A stretch of 64,000 nt of DNA from Symsagittifera roscoffensis (lineage: Eukaryota > Xenacoelomorpha > Acoela > Convolutidae), in contig NC_087064.1 of the NCBI RefSeq assembly GCF_963678635.1, positions 71,797,465 to 71,861,464 of the forward strand. The letters are read 5' to 3'. Every line of letters begins with the position of its first letter. Position 1 is the stretch's first letter. Positions 1 to 10,783 of the stretch are shown here, piece by piece. Both the position numbers and the translations under genes were made by a program. The notes beneath the pieces were generated by a model, which had not been told where the DNA came from, did not search any database, and saw only the letters and a program-made list of their open reading frames with translations.

Positions 1-3000
1 TAATTGGTATTCTAGAAGGTCTGTGTTTTCGTTAATTGTTGTATTATTGAATTTTCGGAAATATCGGAGGAGTGTTTTATTTCCTAAAATAGTTGTATCT
101 GCCTTGACGGGTTTAGTTTTATATTTGTGCCATGATTTTAGTTGTCTAATTACTGGGTCAAGATTTTGATATTGTTTCAGAGTATTAATTGTAATTGTAT
201 CTGTTGGGGGGAGAAAAATGTTTTCTATTTCTAATTTAGATAAAGGAATTGTATCAAGTGGGTCATGGAGGTCAAAAACTTGATTTATTGTGTATTTTGA
301 ATCGTTTGTTTGTGGTCCTGATAAATTTATTTTATCAGTTAGAATTTCTTTTTCAATTAACGGAAAAAGGTCTTTTTTATGCGGGTGTTGTTTTACTCTT
401 TTTTGTTGGGTGTTATTTTTTATCCATTGTGAATATGGAATTGGTTTGAAAGTTGATGTTCCTAGTAGATCAACTTCGTAGTGGATATTTTGGCAATCTA
501 AATAAAGTGGGAAGTGTTGTAGATTTTTTATCTGTGATTGTTCAACGTCAGTTTTTACTGCATATTTGCATTCTAGTCGGGGTGATGTTTCATTTTCTGC
601 AAGGTAGAATTTTATATTTTTGGGTATTTCAACTGTAGTTTTACGTGTAAGTAATTCAGGTGGTGTATTTCGACTTAATGTGTCTGGTAATGCAAGATTT
701 TTTCCTGCTGTCCAAACTAAATGTAAGTTTGGGAATTTCATTAGAATTAATTGAAATCTATAAACTCGATGATTTGGATTAGATTTTTGTGTAAAGAGAA
801 ATATGATTGGTTTGTGATCTGTGAATAGAACTGTTGGATGTTTTGATCCAAGTATCAGAAATTCATATTCTGTTAGTGTATATATTATGGCTGTACACTC
901 TCTCATTAGAGTTGAGAGTCGTAGCTCTGCTTGAGTGAATAATCGAGAATTTGCTGATATAAGATTCATTTTGTTTGTGCCATTGTGTGATTGTAATAAT
1001 GCTGCGCCGATGCCAAAATTCGAAGCATCGCACATTGCATAGAATGGTTGATTTGGATCTGGAATTGTATTCGAAATTTGTTCAGTTAGGAGTTTTTTAA
1101 TTTCTTCAAATCGTGCTTGATGTTCTGTGTTCCATTCAAAATTATTTTGTTGTCTAAGTATATTATAGAATGGTCTTAAGTATAATTGCATTTTATAGAC
1201 ATATTTGCTTAAAAAATTTAACATTCCAAGGAATTCTTGGATTTTCTTTTTGTTTGTTGGTGGTTGGAGCTTTTGAATAGCATCAATGCGTGATTTTAAT
1301 GGAGTGATTGTTTTTCTTTCTATATTATGTCCTAAGAATTTAACTCGTGTTAAAAAGAAGTGTGATTTATCGGGGGCGGCCTTCAGATTTTCGTTCTGAA
1401 GTATTTTGTGATAGTGTTCTAAAACTTTAAACATTTCTTCTTTTGTCTGTGATTGCATAAAAACATCGTCTAAATAGGTGATTGCGTTTTTCTTGAGTAT
1501 TAGTGGTCGAAAAATTTTGCTCATAAAAGCTGAAAATGCTGCTGGTCCTATGGATATTCCATAGAATAGGCGGTTGAATTCATATTGCTGATTTCCAATA
1601 ACAAATTGTGTTAAGCGTCGCGATTGTTCATCTAGTGGCATTTGATTATATGCACTATTCATATCTGCGGTTGTAAAGTATTTTCCGTTTATTTTAGTTA
1701 AAATAACTTGTATTGGTTCTATAGGCCAATTGCATTTTGATTCGTCTATTAGTGAATTAAGATACCTAGCGTCTAGAACTATTTTTAATGATTCTCCTTT
1801 TGCTAGGATGATAACAGGGTTGATAAATGTGTTACCTTTTGGTTGTTCTTCTTTGTTTACCGGTGAGATTATATTGTATTGTTCTAAAATATCGAGTAAT
1901 CTGTTCACTTTATCGTGTAAATGAATTGGTACTTTACTTGCTCTTTGTTTTTTGAAAACTGCGTCAGGTTTTAATGGGAGATGTAGTGATGAACTGATTT
2001 TGCCAACATCAAATTTAGATGTTGCATAGACTGATGAATATTTTATTAGCTGTTTGGCTAATTTATCAAATTCGTCTTGTGTTATTTGTGAATGTTGGAA
2101 GTTAAACATTGTTAAAAATTTCTGTTGATTTTCTGTATAGTTATGTATGTTGAATGTAGGTTTGAAATATGGGGTTTTTTTGAAATAATCTGTATTTGTT
2201 TTTTCATTACTTATTATATTATTTATGGATAATTCTTCATTAAGAATTGTGGATTGACAAATATCTAATAATTGGAGTATATTATTTACGCGGTATGCGT
2301 TTTCGTGTATTGGTGATATCGTAGCGTTGGTTTCGCAATAGCCTAAAAGTCCTAAAGGTAGTGTTACTTGATAGGGTGTATTGTTGTATACATGTAGAGA
2401 GATAATATCTGAATTCGAGTTTTTCAAATATTTTATGGATGAAATTGTGATTTTGAAAAATTTATGGATAGGTTTGAATTCAAAGTCTGACATATAGAGT
2501 TGTTGTTTATTTTGTTTTTTATCATATTGGTGAACTTGTTTTATTGAAAAATTATATATGTTTCCTGATAGTGGTTTCAGGTGTTTTCTTTGTGGATTAT
2601 ATATTGGATAAAATTTTGAAAAGAATGGTGGTTGTTTATTCAATCTTTGAAAAAATGTTAGGGATGTGTCTTTTGTTTTTGTGTATTTATCTTTGATTAG
2701 TATTTTACAATTCAAAATATTGATTGTTGGTATATATTTGGAGATAAATGGTATTCCAATGATATTGTGTTTAATATCAGTGATATGAAATATTTGTTTA
2801 AATGGTTTAATTAAAATTTTATTTTGCTCTATTGTTCTTGTGGGGAGAAGAAATAATTGAATTTTTCCATAGTTTACCAATGTTGATCCTTGTGCTGTTG
2901 CTAGTTTACTGGAGGTTTCAAGAGGCGTTAGTTTTGGGTGTAATGTTTTTATCTCATTCCATGTGGGAATGTTTATTATGTTTGATTCTGCTCCTGAATC

Positions 3001-6000
3001 AATTAAAAAATCAATTTCAAGATCTGGTGGTTGAAATTCTTTGCTTCTTGGACTTTCTAAAAGACATGGTATTGTCCAAATTTTTTCTTTGGGTTGTTCT
3101 TTTTGTATATTTTGATAGATGTGATTTGTATTCAAGCATTTTGTTTTATTATTTTCATTGGATTGATTTGTAGTGTTAATTTCGTTAGTTTCTTGTGCCG
3201 TTTGTGTAGAATGGATGGGTTCTATATAATAATTGTGAAGGAGTTCTAATTGATTTTGATATATATGTGATGAAAAAGGTTGTTCATATATAATAGGTTC
3301 GTAGTCATTTTCGACTGCTATCATATTGATGGAGATAGTGTTTTCCGTATCACTTTCTGAATCTGATGATTCACAGTTTATTTGATTTAGTTGTAGCTCG
3401 TTATTTCCTGTGTCATCAATACCTGGGGGGTCTGATGTTGTTTCTGGCTTTGATTGTACTTGATTAATATTTCTTTGATGTTTAGGTGTACTACTTCTGT
3501 GGCGATTGTTAGAATTATTATAATGGTTATTGTTCCTGTGTGGTGATTGGGAATAATTTCTATAACGATTATTATAACTTGAATGTCGATTTTGTGAATT
3601 ATTTCGTGATCTGTTTTGATAATTATTGTTTGGTCTGTTATAGTTTGATCTATTATATGAGTTATTCCTTGATCGATTGTTCGGGTAATTCTGGTTTCGG
3701 TTGTTTGAATAACTTCTATTTCGATTATTGGAGTAGTTTCTATTTCTATTGTATGATGAGTTTCGTGATTGATTGTTTGGATAGTAATTATTTCTTGATT
3801 GGGAATTAGATCTAGAAACAAATTGTGTTGTATTTGAATTTGATCTGGAGTAGTTATTTCGACTATTTGGTCTATTATAATGATTTTGTGACGGATTTTG
3901 TGTATTTCTTCGTTCTGGTGATCTTCCTCTATAACTTGAGTTATATGGTGATTGATTTCTCGTGTAGTTGGTATTGTTCGGAAGTGGTTTTCCTGAACTG
4001 TTGTTGCTGTATACATTTTTGTTCGGTAGATTTTGATCTTTCTTCATGTATTGATAGAATGATTTATTCGGTTCTTTATATTTTTGAGGTTTGTTTTGAT
4101 TGTCCTGTTGTTTTTGTCTACATTCAGAAATACTATGTCCGTATCGTCGGCAATAATTACAGCATTTTTTGAAAGATGGTTTGCCTTTAAAGTTTGGGTG
4201 TTTTTCGTAAATATTGAGTATTTCAGTGATTTTTTCAACGAGGTCTGTATCTGATTCCTGTATATTGTTTATATTTGTGGAAGCTGTTTCAATTCTGTTA
4301 ACGTATTGTAATTTCAGATTTTCCGTTTCTTCGAGTTTCATTGTGATTTCTGCTTGTTCTAGTTTGTCTACTAGTTTTCGGAAATCTAAATCGGGTTCTC
4401 GAATTGAAGAAGGATGGGATGCTCTCTTTTTTATTGCTATTTTCCTTAATTGTGGTGTTAAGGTCATCATTAAGATTTCTGTCATCTTTGTGTTTTTATA
4501 GTCATGTGTATTTAATGAATATGCTTTTCGAACTAGTGTTTCGATTCGTACTGCTAATTGCTTGATGGTTTCGTTTGGTAATCTGCGAATTTCATTACAT
4601 AAAACTCTTTGTTGTTGTTTGTTTCTTTCGGAGTCAAACATTTTTGAAAATTCTTGTGTAAATCTTTTCCAGTTTGATTTTATTTCTATAGGCAATACTG
4701 AAAACCATTTTTGGGCTGCGCCGTCTAAGGTTGTATGTATCAACGCTGTGCGTCGATGTATCCAGTTTTGATGTAGTGGCGTATTAATTGGTTCAGGTCC
4801 TATATTTAAAATTAAATTTGCTGTTACTGCATTTAAATAATCTTCTACAGAATATTCAGGGTCTGTTCCTGTGAATACCACTAATGGTTTGTTTGATGTT
4901 ATTGATGATCCACCCATAAGGTATGGATTCATTGTCATTTGTAATGATTCTGCTGCATTTGGCATTTGTGAAAAATTAGAAAGTTGATTTTTTGTTATTT
5001 CGTGTTGTTGAAGATAATATGGAAGTGGTATTTCATTTTGCATTTGTGTTGGTTGATATGAGTGTGTAATCATTGGGTTTTGTGGCTGAATTGGTTGAAA
5101 AGATTGTGTATTAATTGGGTTTTGCATTTGTATTGGTTGTTGATTTTGTGTATCTATCTGGTGTGGAGAAAAATTTCTATGATGTGTATATGGTTTCTGC
5201 ATTCCTTGTCCGCGATATTCTTGGGTATATGGTGCAAATATATCTGGTTGTAAATAATAATCATCAGAGGATAGGTAATACGTTTGATGAGGTGCATGTT
5301 TTTTTTTTTTATTCTGTTGAAAGAATGGGTAATTTTCACTATGATCCTGTGGAGGATGTGGATTAGCTTGAAAATTTACTGAATTGGTTGTTGCCATTGG
5401 ATTATTCCAATATCGAGGTCTGATTTGATTATTAATATTATTTCGTGGAGGATAGTTTGTTTTTGATGAATGTGTATAATTATAATTATGTTCCGCAAAA
5501 TTGTTTCTTGTGAACGTTCTGCGTGTTTTTGACGGTATTGTCATGGGTCTATATGTTTGATAATCCATTTGTGAATATTTTGGAGCAACCGAAGGTTTAA
5601 CGGTTGATTGTAAGGTTATCTGTGCTAGTGAAGTGTTTGTATTTCTTGGTGTTGTTAAATTTGGACGTATTGGTGAAATACTTTGTTGTGTAGTTGTTGT
5701 TGTTTGTACAATTTCTTCATTTATGAAGTGTGATGGTGTCTGAATATCTTGTTGAGTGAGATTCCTAGTTCCATTAAGGTTTTCATTGTGTATGACGGTC
5801 GAATTTAAACTGTTATTTCGAGTATCCGGTAAAAATGTATTGTAGTTTAATGGTGTTGCGTCAATGGTTAATGGTACTACTCTTACATAATCTCTTATAT
5901 AAGATATTGTACTTATTGCTTGACTTGCAATTGATTGTGGGATATTTATAAATGCATAATGAGACCATTCGGGGTCCCAAACGTAGTCTGACTGTTCTGT

Positions 6001-6771
6001 GATGACAGTATCATCGTTTGAATTTTGAGGTCTGAAATTTTTTCTTGCTTGTGAAATTAAATCTATATTATGTGTGAAATAATCTATTATAAACCATGCC
6101 AAAATTTTTTGTAAGTCATGTTTTGTATGTTGTGAAACATCATCTTTGGTGAAATTTTCTTTAATTATATTTAGAAAAGATGAAAATAGTGTGATTTCAT
6201 GTCGTACCTTTATATGTTTGGATGTCTCTGTTGGTGAGACATTTGAGATTGGGATTTCGTTTTCTAATATTGAGATATAACTATATATTATTGCAAAAAC
6301 TTCATTAGTAAATATGGAGTTTGCTCTTTGTGAGTTATGATATTGTATGCTTTTTATGTATTCTGAGAATACTTTTGAAAATTCTAAATCAAGGTCGTCT
6401 GTTTGAATTACATATTTGCGGTGATTCGGGTTTGGTGAGGTGAATTCTATGGTGTAGATTCCGTAGTGTTGTGTCAAATTACATATATCTTTCTGAATGG
6501 GGCAATTTTTATCTATAGATTCTTTTAATTTATAGAGTTCGTCTAAATTGCTGGCTTCTGATTCTGAAAATGCGTTTCTGTTTTTGGAAAATCTTTTTCG
6601 TGTTATTTGTCTTTGTTTAGTTATTTTTTTTCTTTTTAGTGTTTGTCGTTTTGTTCTAATATATCCAACTGTTTGTGTATGAGGTGTGATTACAAGATCG
6701 TATTTATTGTTATCTATTTCACAGTTGTGTAAAACGATTGTTTGTTTGTTTCCTAGATTTTTAAATGACAT
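1..6771 (-). CDS. Gag-protease-RT-RNase H polyprotein of copy A (runs off the window)
   Basis: The ATG at 6771 starts the same MSFKNLG sequence as the 160-aa ORF of copy C. Here it continues in frame into gag, because a deletion of about 0.4 kb relative to C joins NCPIQ to KDICNLTQ. The MNSAYNQMPLDEQ stretch of RT at 1662 is in the same frame as the start (difference 5109, a multiple of 3), and every segment I translated was open, so the frame probably runs through the window edge (2257 codons). Visible parts are a CX2CX4HX4C zinc knuckle, an Asn/Arg/Ser-rich segment (about 3480-4000), protease DSGAES, RT with YLDD, and RNase H. I did not translate every codon, so a missed stop is possible. 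The position equivalent to the copy C stop in RT is a Gln codon here. Confidence 0.75.
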   Translation of the reverse strand, partial: MSFKNLGNKQTIVLHNCEIDNNKYDLVITPHTQTVGYIRTKRQTLKRKKITKQRQITRKRFSKNRNAFSESEASNLDELYKLKESIDKNCPIQKDICNLTQHYGIYTIEFTSPNPNHRKYVIQTDDLDLEFSKVFSEYIKSIQYHNSQRANSIFTNEVFAIIYSYISILENEIPISNVSPTETSKHIKVRHEITLFSSFLNIIKENFTKDDVSQHTKHDLQKILAWFIIDYFTHNIDLISQARKNFRPQNSNDDTVITEQSDYVWDPEWSHYAFINIPQSIASQAISTISYIRDYVRVVPLTIDATPLNYNTFLPDTRNNSLNSTVIHNENLNGTRNLTQQDIQTPSHFINEEIVQTTTTTQQSISPIRPNLTTPRNTNTSLAQITLQSTVKPSVAPKYSQMDYQTYRPMTIPSKTRRTFTRNNFAEHNYNYTHSSKTNYPPRNNINNQIRPRYWNNPMATTNSVNFQANPHPPQDHSENYPFFQQNKKKKHAPHQTYYLSSDDYYLQPDIFAPYTQEYRGQGMQKPYTHHRNFSPHQIDTQNQQPIQMQNPINTQSFQPIQPQNPMITHSYQPTQMQNEIPLPYYLQQHEITKNQLSNFSQMPNAAESLQMTMNPYLMGGSSITSNKPLVVFTGTDPEYSVEDYLNAVTANLILNIGPEPINTPLHQNWIHRRTALIHTTLDGAAQKWFSVLPIEIKSNWKRFTQEFSKMFDSERNKQQQRVLCNEIRRLPNETIKQLAVRIETLVRKAYSLNTHDYKNTKMTEILMMTLTPQLRKIAIKKRASHPSSIREPDLDFRKLVDKLEQAEITMKLEETENLKLQYVNRIETASTNINNIQESDTDLVEKITEILNIYEKHPNFKGKPSFKKCCNYCRRYGHSISECRQKQQDNQNKPQKYKEPNKSFYQYMKKDQNLPNKNVYSNNSSGKPLPNNTNYTRNQSPYNSSYRGRSPERRNTQNPSQNHYNRPNSRNNYSRSNSNTTQFVSRSNSQSRNNYYPNNQSRNSSYNRNRNYSNNRNRSYSNNRNQNYPNNRSRNNSYNRSNYNRPNNNYQNRSRNNSQNRHSSYNNRYRNYSQSPHRNNNHYNNSNNRHRSSTPKHQRNINQVQSKPETTSDPPGIDDTGNNELQLNQINCESSDSESDTENTISINMIAVENDYEPIIYEQPFSSHIYQNQLELLHNYYIEPIHSTQTAQETNEINTTNQSNENNKTKCLNTNHIYQNIQKEQPKEKIWTIPCLLESPRSKEFQPPDLEIDFLIDSGAESNIINIPTWNEIKTLHPKLTPLETSSKLATAQGSTLVNYGKIQLFLLPTRTIEQNKILIKPFKQIFHITDIKHNIIGIPFISKYIPTINILNCKILIKDKYTKTKDTSLTFFQRLNKQPPFFSKFYPIYNPQRKHLKPLSGNIYNFSIKQVHQYDKKQNKQQLYMSDFEFKPIHKFFKITISSIKYLKNSNSDIISLHVYNNTPYQVTLPLGLLGYCETNATISPIHENAYRVNNILQLLDICQSTILNEELSINNIISNEKTNTDYFKKTPYFKPTFNIHNYTENQQKFLTMFNFQHSQITQDEFDKLAKQLIKYSSVYATSKFDVGKISSSLHLPLKPDAVFKKQRASKVPIHLHDKVNRLLDILEQYNIISPVNKEEQPKGNTFINPVIILAKGESLKIVLDARYLNSLIDESKCNWPIEPIQVILTKINGKYFTTADMNSAYNQMPLDEQSRRLTQFVIGNQQYEFNRLFYGISIGPAAFSAFMSKIFRPLILKKNAITYLDDVFMQSQTKEEMFKVLEHYHKILQNENLKAAPDKSHFFLTRVKFLGHNIERKTITPLKSRIDAIQKLQPPTNKKKIQEFLGMLNFLSKYVYKMQLYLRPFYNILRQQNNFEWNTEHQARFEEIKKLLTEQISNTIPDPNQPFYAMCDASNFGIGAALLQSHNGTNKMNLISANSRLFTQAELRLSTLMRECTAIIYTLTEYEFLILGSKHPTVLFTDHKPIIFLFTQKSNPNHRVYRFQLILMKFPNLHLVWTAGKNLALPDTLSRNTPPELLTRKTTVEIPKNIKFYLAENETSPRLECKYAVKTDVEQSQIKNLQHFPLYLDCQNIHYEVDLLGTSTFKPIPYSQWIKNNTQQKRVKQHPHKKDLFPLIEKEILTDKINLSGPQTNDSKYTINQVFDLHDPLDTIPLSKLEIENIFLPPTDTITINTLKQYQNLDPVIRQLKSWHKYKTKPVKADTTILGNKTLLRYFRKFNNTTINENTDLLEYQL

Positions 6772-7845
6772 AAGGTTTAGGATGACGGATGCAAGAAGTT
6801 GTTAGATGATTTCTATTTTCTTAAATTGTTAGTCCTTACGATTTTTTGGTTAGCTTAACCTGGGTCTATTTGTTCAGGGTTGGAGAGAAAAGTATATCAA
6901 TTCCGAAGAATGGTTTTTTACTTTCTCGTGGCTAGTATAAGCTAAGGTGTTAACTTACTTAATCTTACTTAGGGGTAGTGATTGTGTTCAAGGGTTGGAG
7001 AATAATAAATCGATCCACAAGGTTCAGGTATAATTAGAACGCGAGTAGTTCGTTAGATACTATTTTAAACTTACTAAGTCTAAGATTTATCCTGGGTCTT
7101 GATAAGAGGAGGGATCAAGTGAAGGATGAATAACCGAAGTTCTTCGCTGTTTATCCTAATTTGAATGATTAGTTTTGTTTTAAAAAATTTCTATTAGTCA
7201 TGGGTTTTTAGAGAGGGTTGGATAGTGAATCGACGTTTGAGGTCGTTAGACACTAGCTAAGTGGGTGGGGGAGAACAAAATTGTTCTTTTTGATCCAAGG
7301 ATAGGCCTTGATGATCAAGTTTAAATTTAATTAAATAGAAAATGAATTAAGATCCAAGGATAAGCCTTGATGATCTGATTTTTAAAATTAAGTGATTTTA
7401 AGTTTAAAATGATTTAAATTTGTTTAGTGAGTTTATGATTGCTGTTATGTTTTAGGTGATGAAGCTGGGACAATTGGATGATTTATGATTACTAACAGTT
7501 TATTGTCATGCTACTAATTTTTATTTTCGTTTTCAATAAATATTTTCCAAACATGTTTTATATAATACTGCAGAATTTTAGGAAAACGATCTGAGATCTT
7601 TTTATCAATCGTTATTGTATATTAATATTTTGTTTAGCGCCTGTAATGATTATGAAGATTGACTTCAAAATTTTATGTTTGCAAATGAAAATCTAAATTC
7701 ATTGCTAATAGAATTCTAAATATAAAAGTTTGTGTTGGCTTTTGCCGTACTATCATATAACTAATTGGTAAGTTTCTATTTTGTCGTATGTCGTCTCTGG
7801 TTCGAGGTCTTCTTGCAATTCCGGGTAGTTCTGTTATCGTTCGGA
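6772..7845 (-). other. 5' leader of copy A
   Basis: Non-coding leader between gag and the missing 5' LTR, parallel to 58429-59528 of copy C. It holds two copies of a 'ccaaggatarGccttgatgat' type repeat (about 7303 and 7353) and repeated 'gggttggaga' motifs. No open frame of note on the sense strand. Confidence 0.7.
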
Positions 7846-8045
7846 NNNNNNNNNNNNNNNNNNNNNNNNNNNNNNNNNNNNNNNNNNNNNNNNNNNNNNN
7901 NNNNNNNNNNNNNNNNNNNNNNNNNNNNNNNNNNNNNNNNNNNNNNNNNNNNNNNNNNNNNNNNNNNNNNNNNNNNNNNNNNNNNNNNNNNNNNNNNNNN
8001 NNNNNNNNNNNNNNNNNNNNNNNNNNNNNNNNNNNNNNNNNNNNN
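7846..8045. other. Assembly gap (200 N)
   Basis: Exactly 200 N, the usual placeholder for a gap of unknown size. It hides the 5' LTR of copy A and the left end of the host repeat that follows. ORFs drawn across it have no meaning. Confidence 0.99.
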
Positions 8046-8803
8046 GTTGTCTTTTGTGACTCTTCACCCCTGGCATCCACAATGAGCTTGGCTTCCTCAA
8101 TAAGTCTGTCGTCTTGGAAAAGCTTGGAGTCGAGTGTTAGTCAAATTTAAACATTTACATATAAAAAAAACTTGACCTTAACAAAATTTAAGCTAGCGAC
8201 AATCGTTGGGGAAAAGAATCGGTTGAAAAACATAAGTTAATAAATAATGATCCTCATACAAAATTGTGAAACAGTTAGCTCAAAAAACAACAAAAATCCA
8301 ACTATCATCGAAACTCCACAATTTGAAAACCTTCATTTCATAGGGAAAGTTTTTGTTGTTCTTTAAAGAACTAATTGCTAATTTGAATGTTAAAAATACG
8401 GTATACTAACGTGTACTACTCTTCGCCAAAACGTTTGACTTAAGAATGCACCAAAATATTAATCTTCTGGTCAAATTATGAAAACAAAATCTGAGTCAAC
8501 ATCTTGCAGTTGTTTCTCTTTGTCGAAAGCAGTATGTCGGAATTTCCAGAAAATGAAACAACTCGCCATGACCTAAATGTCGCACGCTTGGAAAAATGGA
8601 CTGATACAATTACTTTTTCGTTTCATACTACAGATATAGATCCTAAGAACATATCAATATTCATCTAAGATTTGGCAAAAAAAACACTGTTTAGCAAGGG
8701 TTGACTCTTTCTTTTGATTCCTTCGAAGTTTTCAGAAGTAATACTCAGTAGCAATAACGTCAAAAAACCAAGCCATAAACATGTTAGAAAAACTCTTGGA
8801 CAA
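8046..8803 (+). repeat. Host TIR repeat R, copy 1, left part
   Basis: Collinear with 33997-34752 at high identity, from 'gttgtcttttgtgactcttc' to 'aactcttggacaa'. The repeat resumes at 24844 after copy B, so B lies inside it. About 175 bp of R (34753-34927 in copy 2) are missing at the site. No protein is recognisable; the content is probably a non-autonomous DNA transposon. Confidence 0.8.
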
Positions 8804-8806
8804 CTC

Positions 8807-9194
8807 AACTCATAGAGTAATTTCGGATAGGGTACACCGTCTGCTCGTCACGCTATCTTTTTTCGGCCGGATAGATTCGTGCAACTTCTTAGTCTAATAC
8901 CGATCCTAATCTTACTCTTATACTATCTAGTCTCAGGGTGTTTAACTAGTCTCTGCTAGGCTCAATAGATCTAGGGTATACTGGTTTCTTGCGGTTGCTG
9001 AAGTCTTCTTGGAGAGTCAACTAATTTCTAAGTTAAATTCAAATCTCTCTGGTGCTGAAATTACAAGTAATTCCAGCACTTACAAATAAGTGGGTTGTTA
9101 GTTAGATGGATCATGATTGGTTAATATTAAATACTTTACAGTGGTAAAATATCTAATTTATCCAATCATAAAATATAGTTTAGATCAGGTTCCA
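8807..9194 (-). repeat. 3' LTR of copy B, end-truncated
   Basis: Matches 37990-38378 and 59698-60080 and ends in the same 'tagatcaggttcca'. About 21 bp of the LTR end (the TGAGTTAGG... side, as written on the plus strand) are absent where it meets the host repeat. Scattered substitutions separate it from the copy C LTRs. Confidence 0.88.
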
Positions 9195-10783
9195 CCCATC
9201 CGGGTTTTACAGAGTTTTTTAGAATAGTCTTTCTGCAATTCAAAAGATGGATGATGAACGTTGGTATTTGGCGAACATCGTATTTCGTCTGGGTTCTCTT
9301 GTTAGAGAAGTTCCAGATTCAATCGTTGTGTCTTCTTATGACAATGACTGGGTTTTCGCAACAAACTCAAATCTGATTTCAGAATGGTTGGCTATGACAG
9401 GTTTTTTCGTTTCATGTAGAGAACTTCTTTGTGTTTGACCTTGTCTGGAAATGGCGTGGAGATTGTGCGTGGAGGGGATGCCTGGTTACTCGGATCTGTA
9501 CGTATACTTGAACATCGAGGTGGTCATTGTTCTAGTTCAATGAAGTCCTTTTCTGCGAAGTCAAGTCGTACTCTAAATCCTTTGAGTTGTGATTGTGGGC
9601 GGCATATTGATTGTGGTTGGCCATTCTTTTTCGAGTGTAGTGGGGTCATTTTGTCTTTGGATGTTCGTCTTTGGTGTTGTATGCTGATCTATATACTGCA
9701 AGATATAATTTACATTTTATAAAATTTTTATTAGTTTAGTGTTTTTAGTTATGATTTTGGTTAGTTGTTTTCACAAAAGCTTTCTGTTTTAGTTCAGTTA
9801 TTTTGAAGAGTTACTCACCCTTGAGTACCTCATATTAAAAATAGGAGTGTGGTCACAAAGCATGGATGTAGCGCGGTGGGTTAGGCCGGCTATAGAGCAT
9901 GCTCAGGACGTCCTCTCTGGTGGGTTAGGCCAGGAGTGGGAGTATGATTTCGTGCGGTTTCTGTGAGAGGTCCTGTTATGTGATAACGTTTTATGTTGGG
10001 TTTATTGTGGTTTTTTTTATGTTTCGTTGGTTGTGTCCTTTTTTCAAAAATCAAATTGTTTTTGGTATGGGTTTGTCTTTCGACTTTTTTGTGTTTTATT
10101 ATTTCTTTCTTTGACTTTATAATAGTCTTCAAAAGAATAAATTATCCAGTTTTAAACTGGGTTAATCCGGTTTGGGTACCGTTGGTTTCCTTTTCTTAGT
10201 CATGCTGTTATTCTATGTGTTGTGTTGTTTAGTAAGCTGCGTTGGTTAGTTTTGTTTAGTATATAATTCCTTTCCAACCGGGTTAAAGGAAAGTTTGAAA
10301 TTTGTTATAGTGTGTTAGAGTTGTTGAGTGTGAAAGCTTGAAACTGAAATTCATTATTTAAACAATTCTTCGTGGGCGAGCTGTGCGAGTTTGGATAGAA
10401 TTCTTGTGCGAGTGAATGAAAATATCAAAAGGTTAGTACTGCATTTGCGTTTTATTAATTTACTACATAGAATTTCAATTTTATTGCTTGTTTTGGGGAA
10501 AAATTAAGTTACAAATTTTCATCATTATTAGAATTACTGCTTTTAGGGAAATAATTTATAAATTAATTTATTACATTTGTATGAATTTTATTTAATTTAG
10601 CTGGTGCAAAAGATTATTAGAGTTTTGAACAATTTGAAGAAGTTTTCTATTTTTTATTTTTCTTTTGTGTATTTTGCAGATGATCGTGAGATGAGGACTA
10701 AAAATCTAAATAAAACATGGATAAAGAATGGTTAGTGTTTTATTTTAAATTTTATTAGTATATTTATAAATTATACTTACCTG
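9195..10783. other. 3' non-coding region of copy B
   Basis: Homologous to 41590-43180. On the plus strand it keeps the ATG of the 158-aa antisense frame seen in copy C (9247), but a 2-nt indel near 9415 breaks it into two pieces. Plus-strand 'tttgcag' at about 10673-10679 followed by an exon-like stretch ending 'aatg|gttagt' (about 10733) is also conserved. No sense-strand protein is visible. Confidence 0.6.

Larger units (their letters stand above)
1..7845 (-). mobile_element. LTR retroelement copy A (partial, left edge and gap truncated)
   Basis: This is the 5' two thirds of a Ty3/gypsy-type element on the minus strand. It aligns base for base with copy B (18880-24820) and copy C (51300-59528). 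Transcription order from the right is leader, small ORF fused to gag, protease and the start of pol. The left side leaves the window inside the RNase H-integrase linker. The right side stops at an N gap about 150 bp short of where the 5' LTR should lie, so neither LTR is visible. The pol/gag frame looks better preserved than in B. Confidence 0.9.

Noticed and set aside
3387-4016. 209-codon minus-strand frame (also 22261-22890 and 54701-55117)
   Set aside because: Out-of-frame shadow of the Gag Asn/Arg/Ser repeats; composition is Ile/Thr/His repeats expected from the codon pattern. Kept only as a low-interest note.
3540-4172. Plus-strand Tyr/Phe/Cys-rich frames
   Set aside because: Antisense shadows of gag, repeated at the same place in all copies.
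7673-8150. Frames containing runs of unknown residues
   Set aside because: They cross the 200-N gap and have no meaning.
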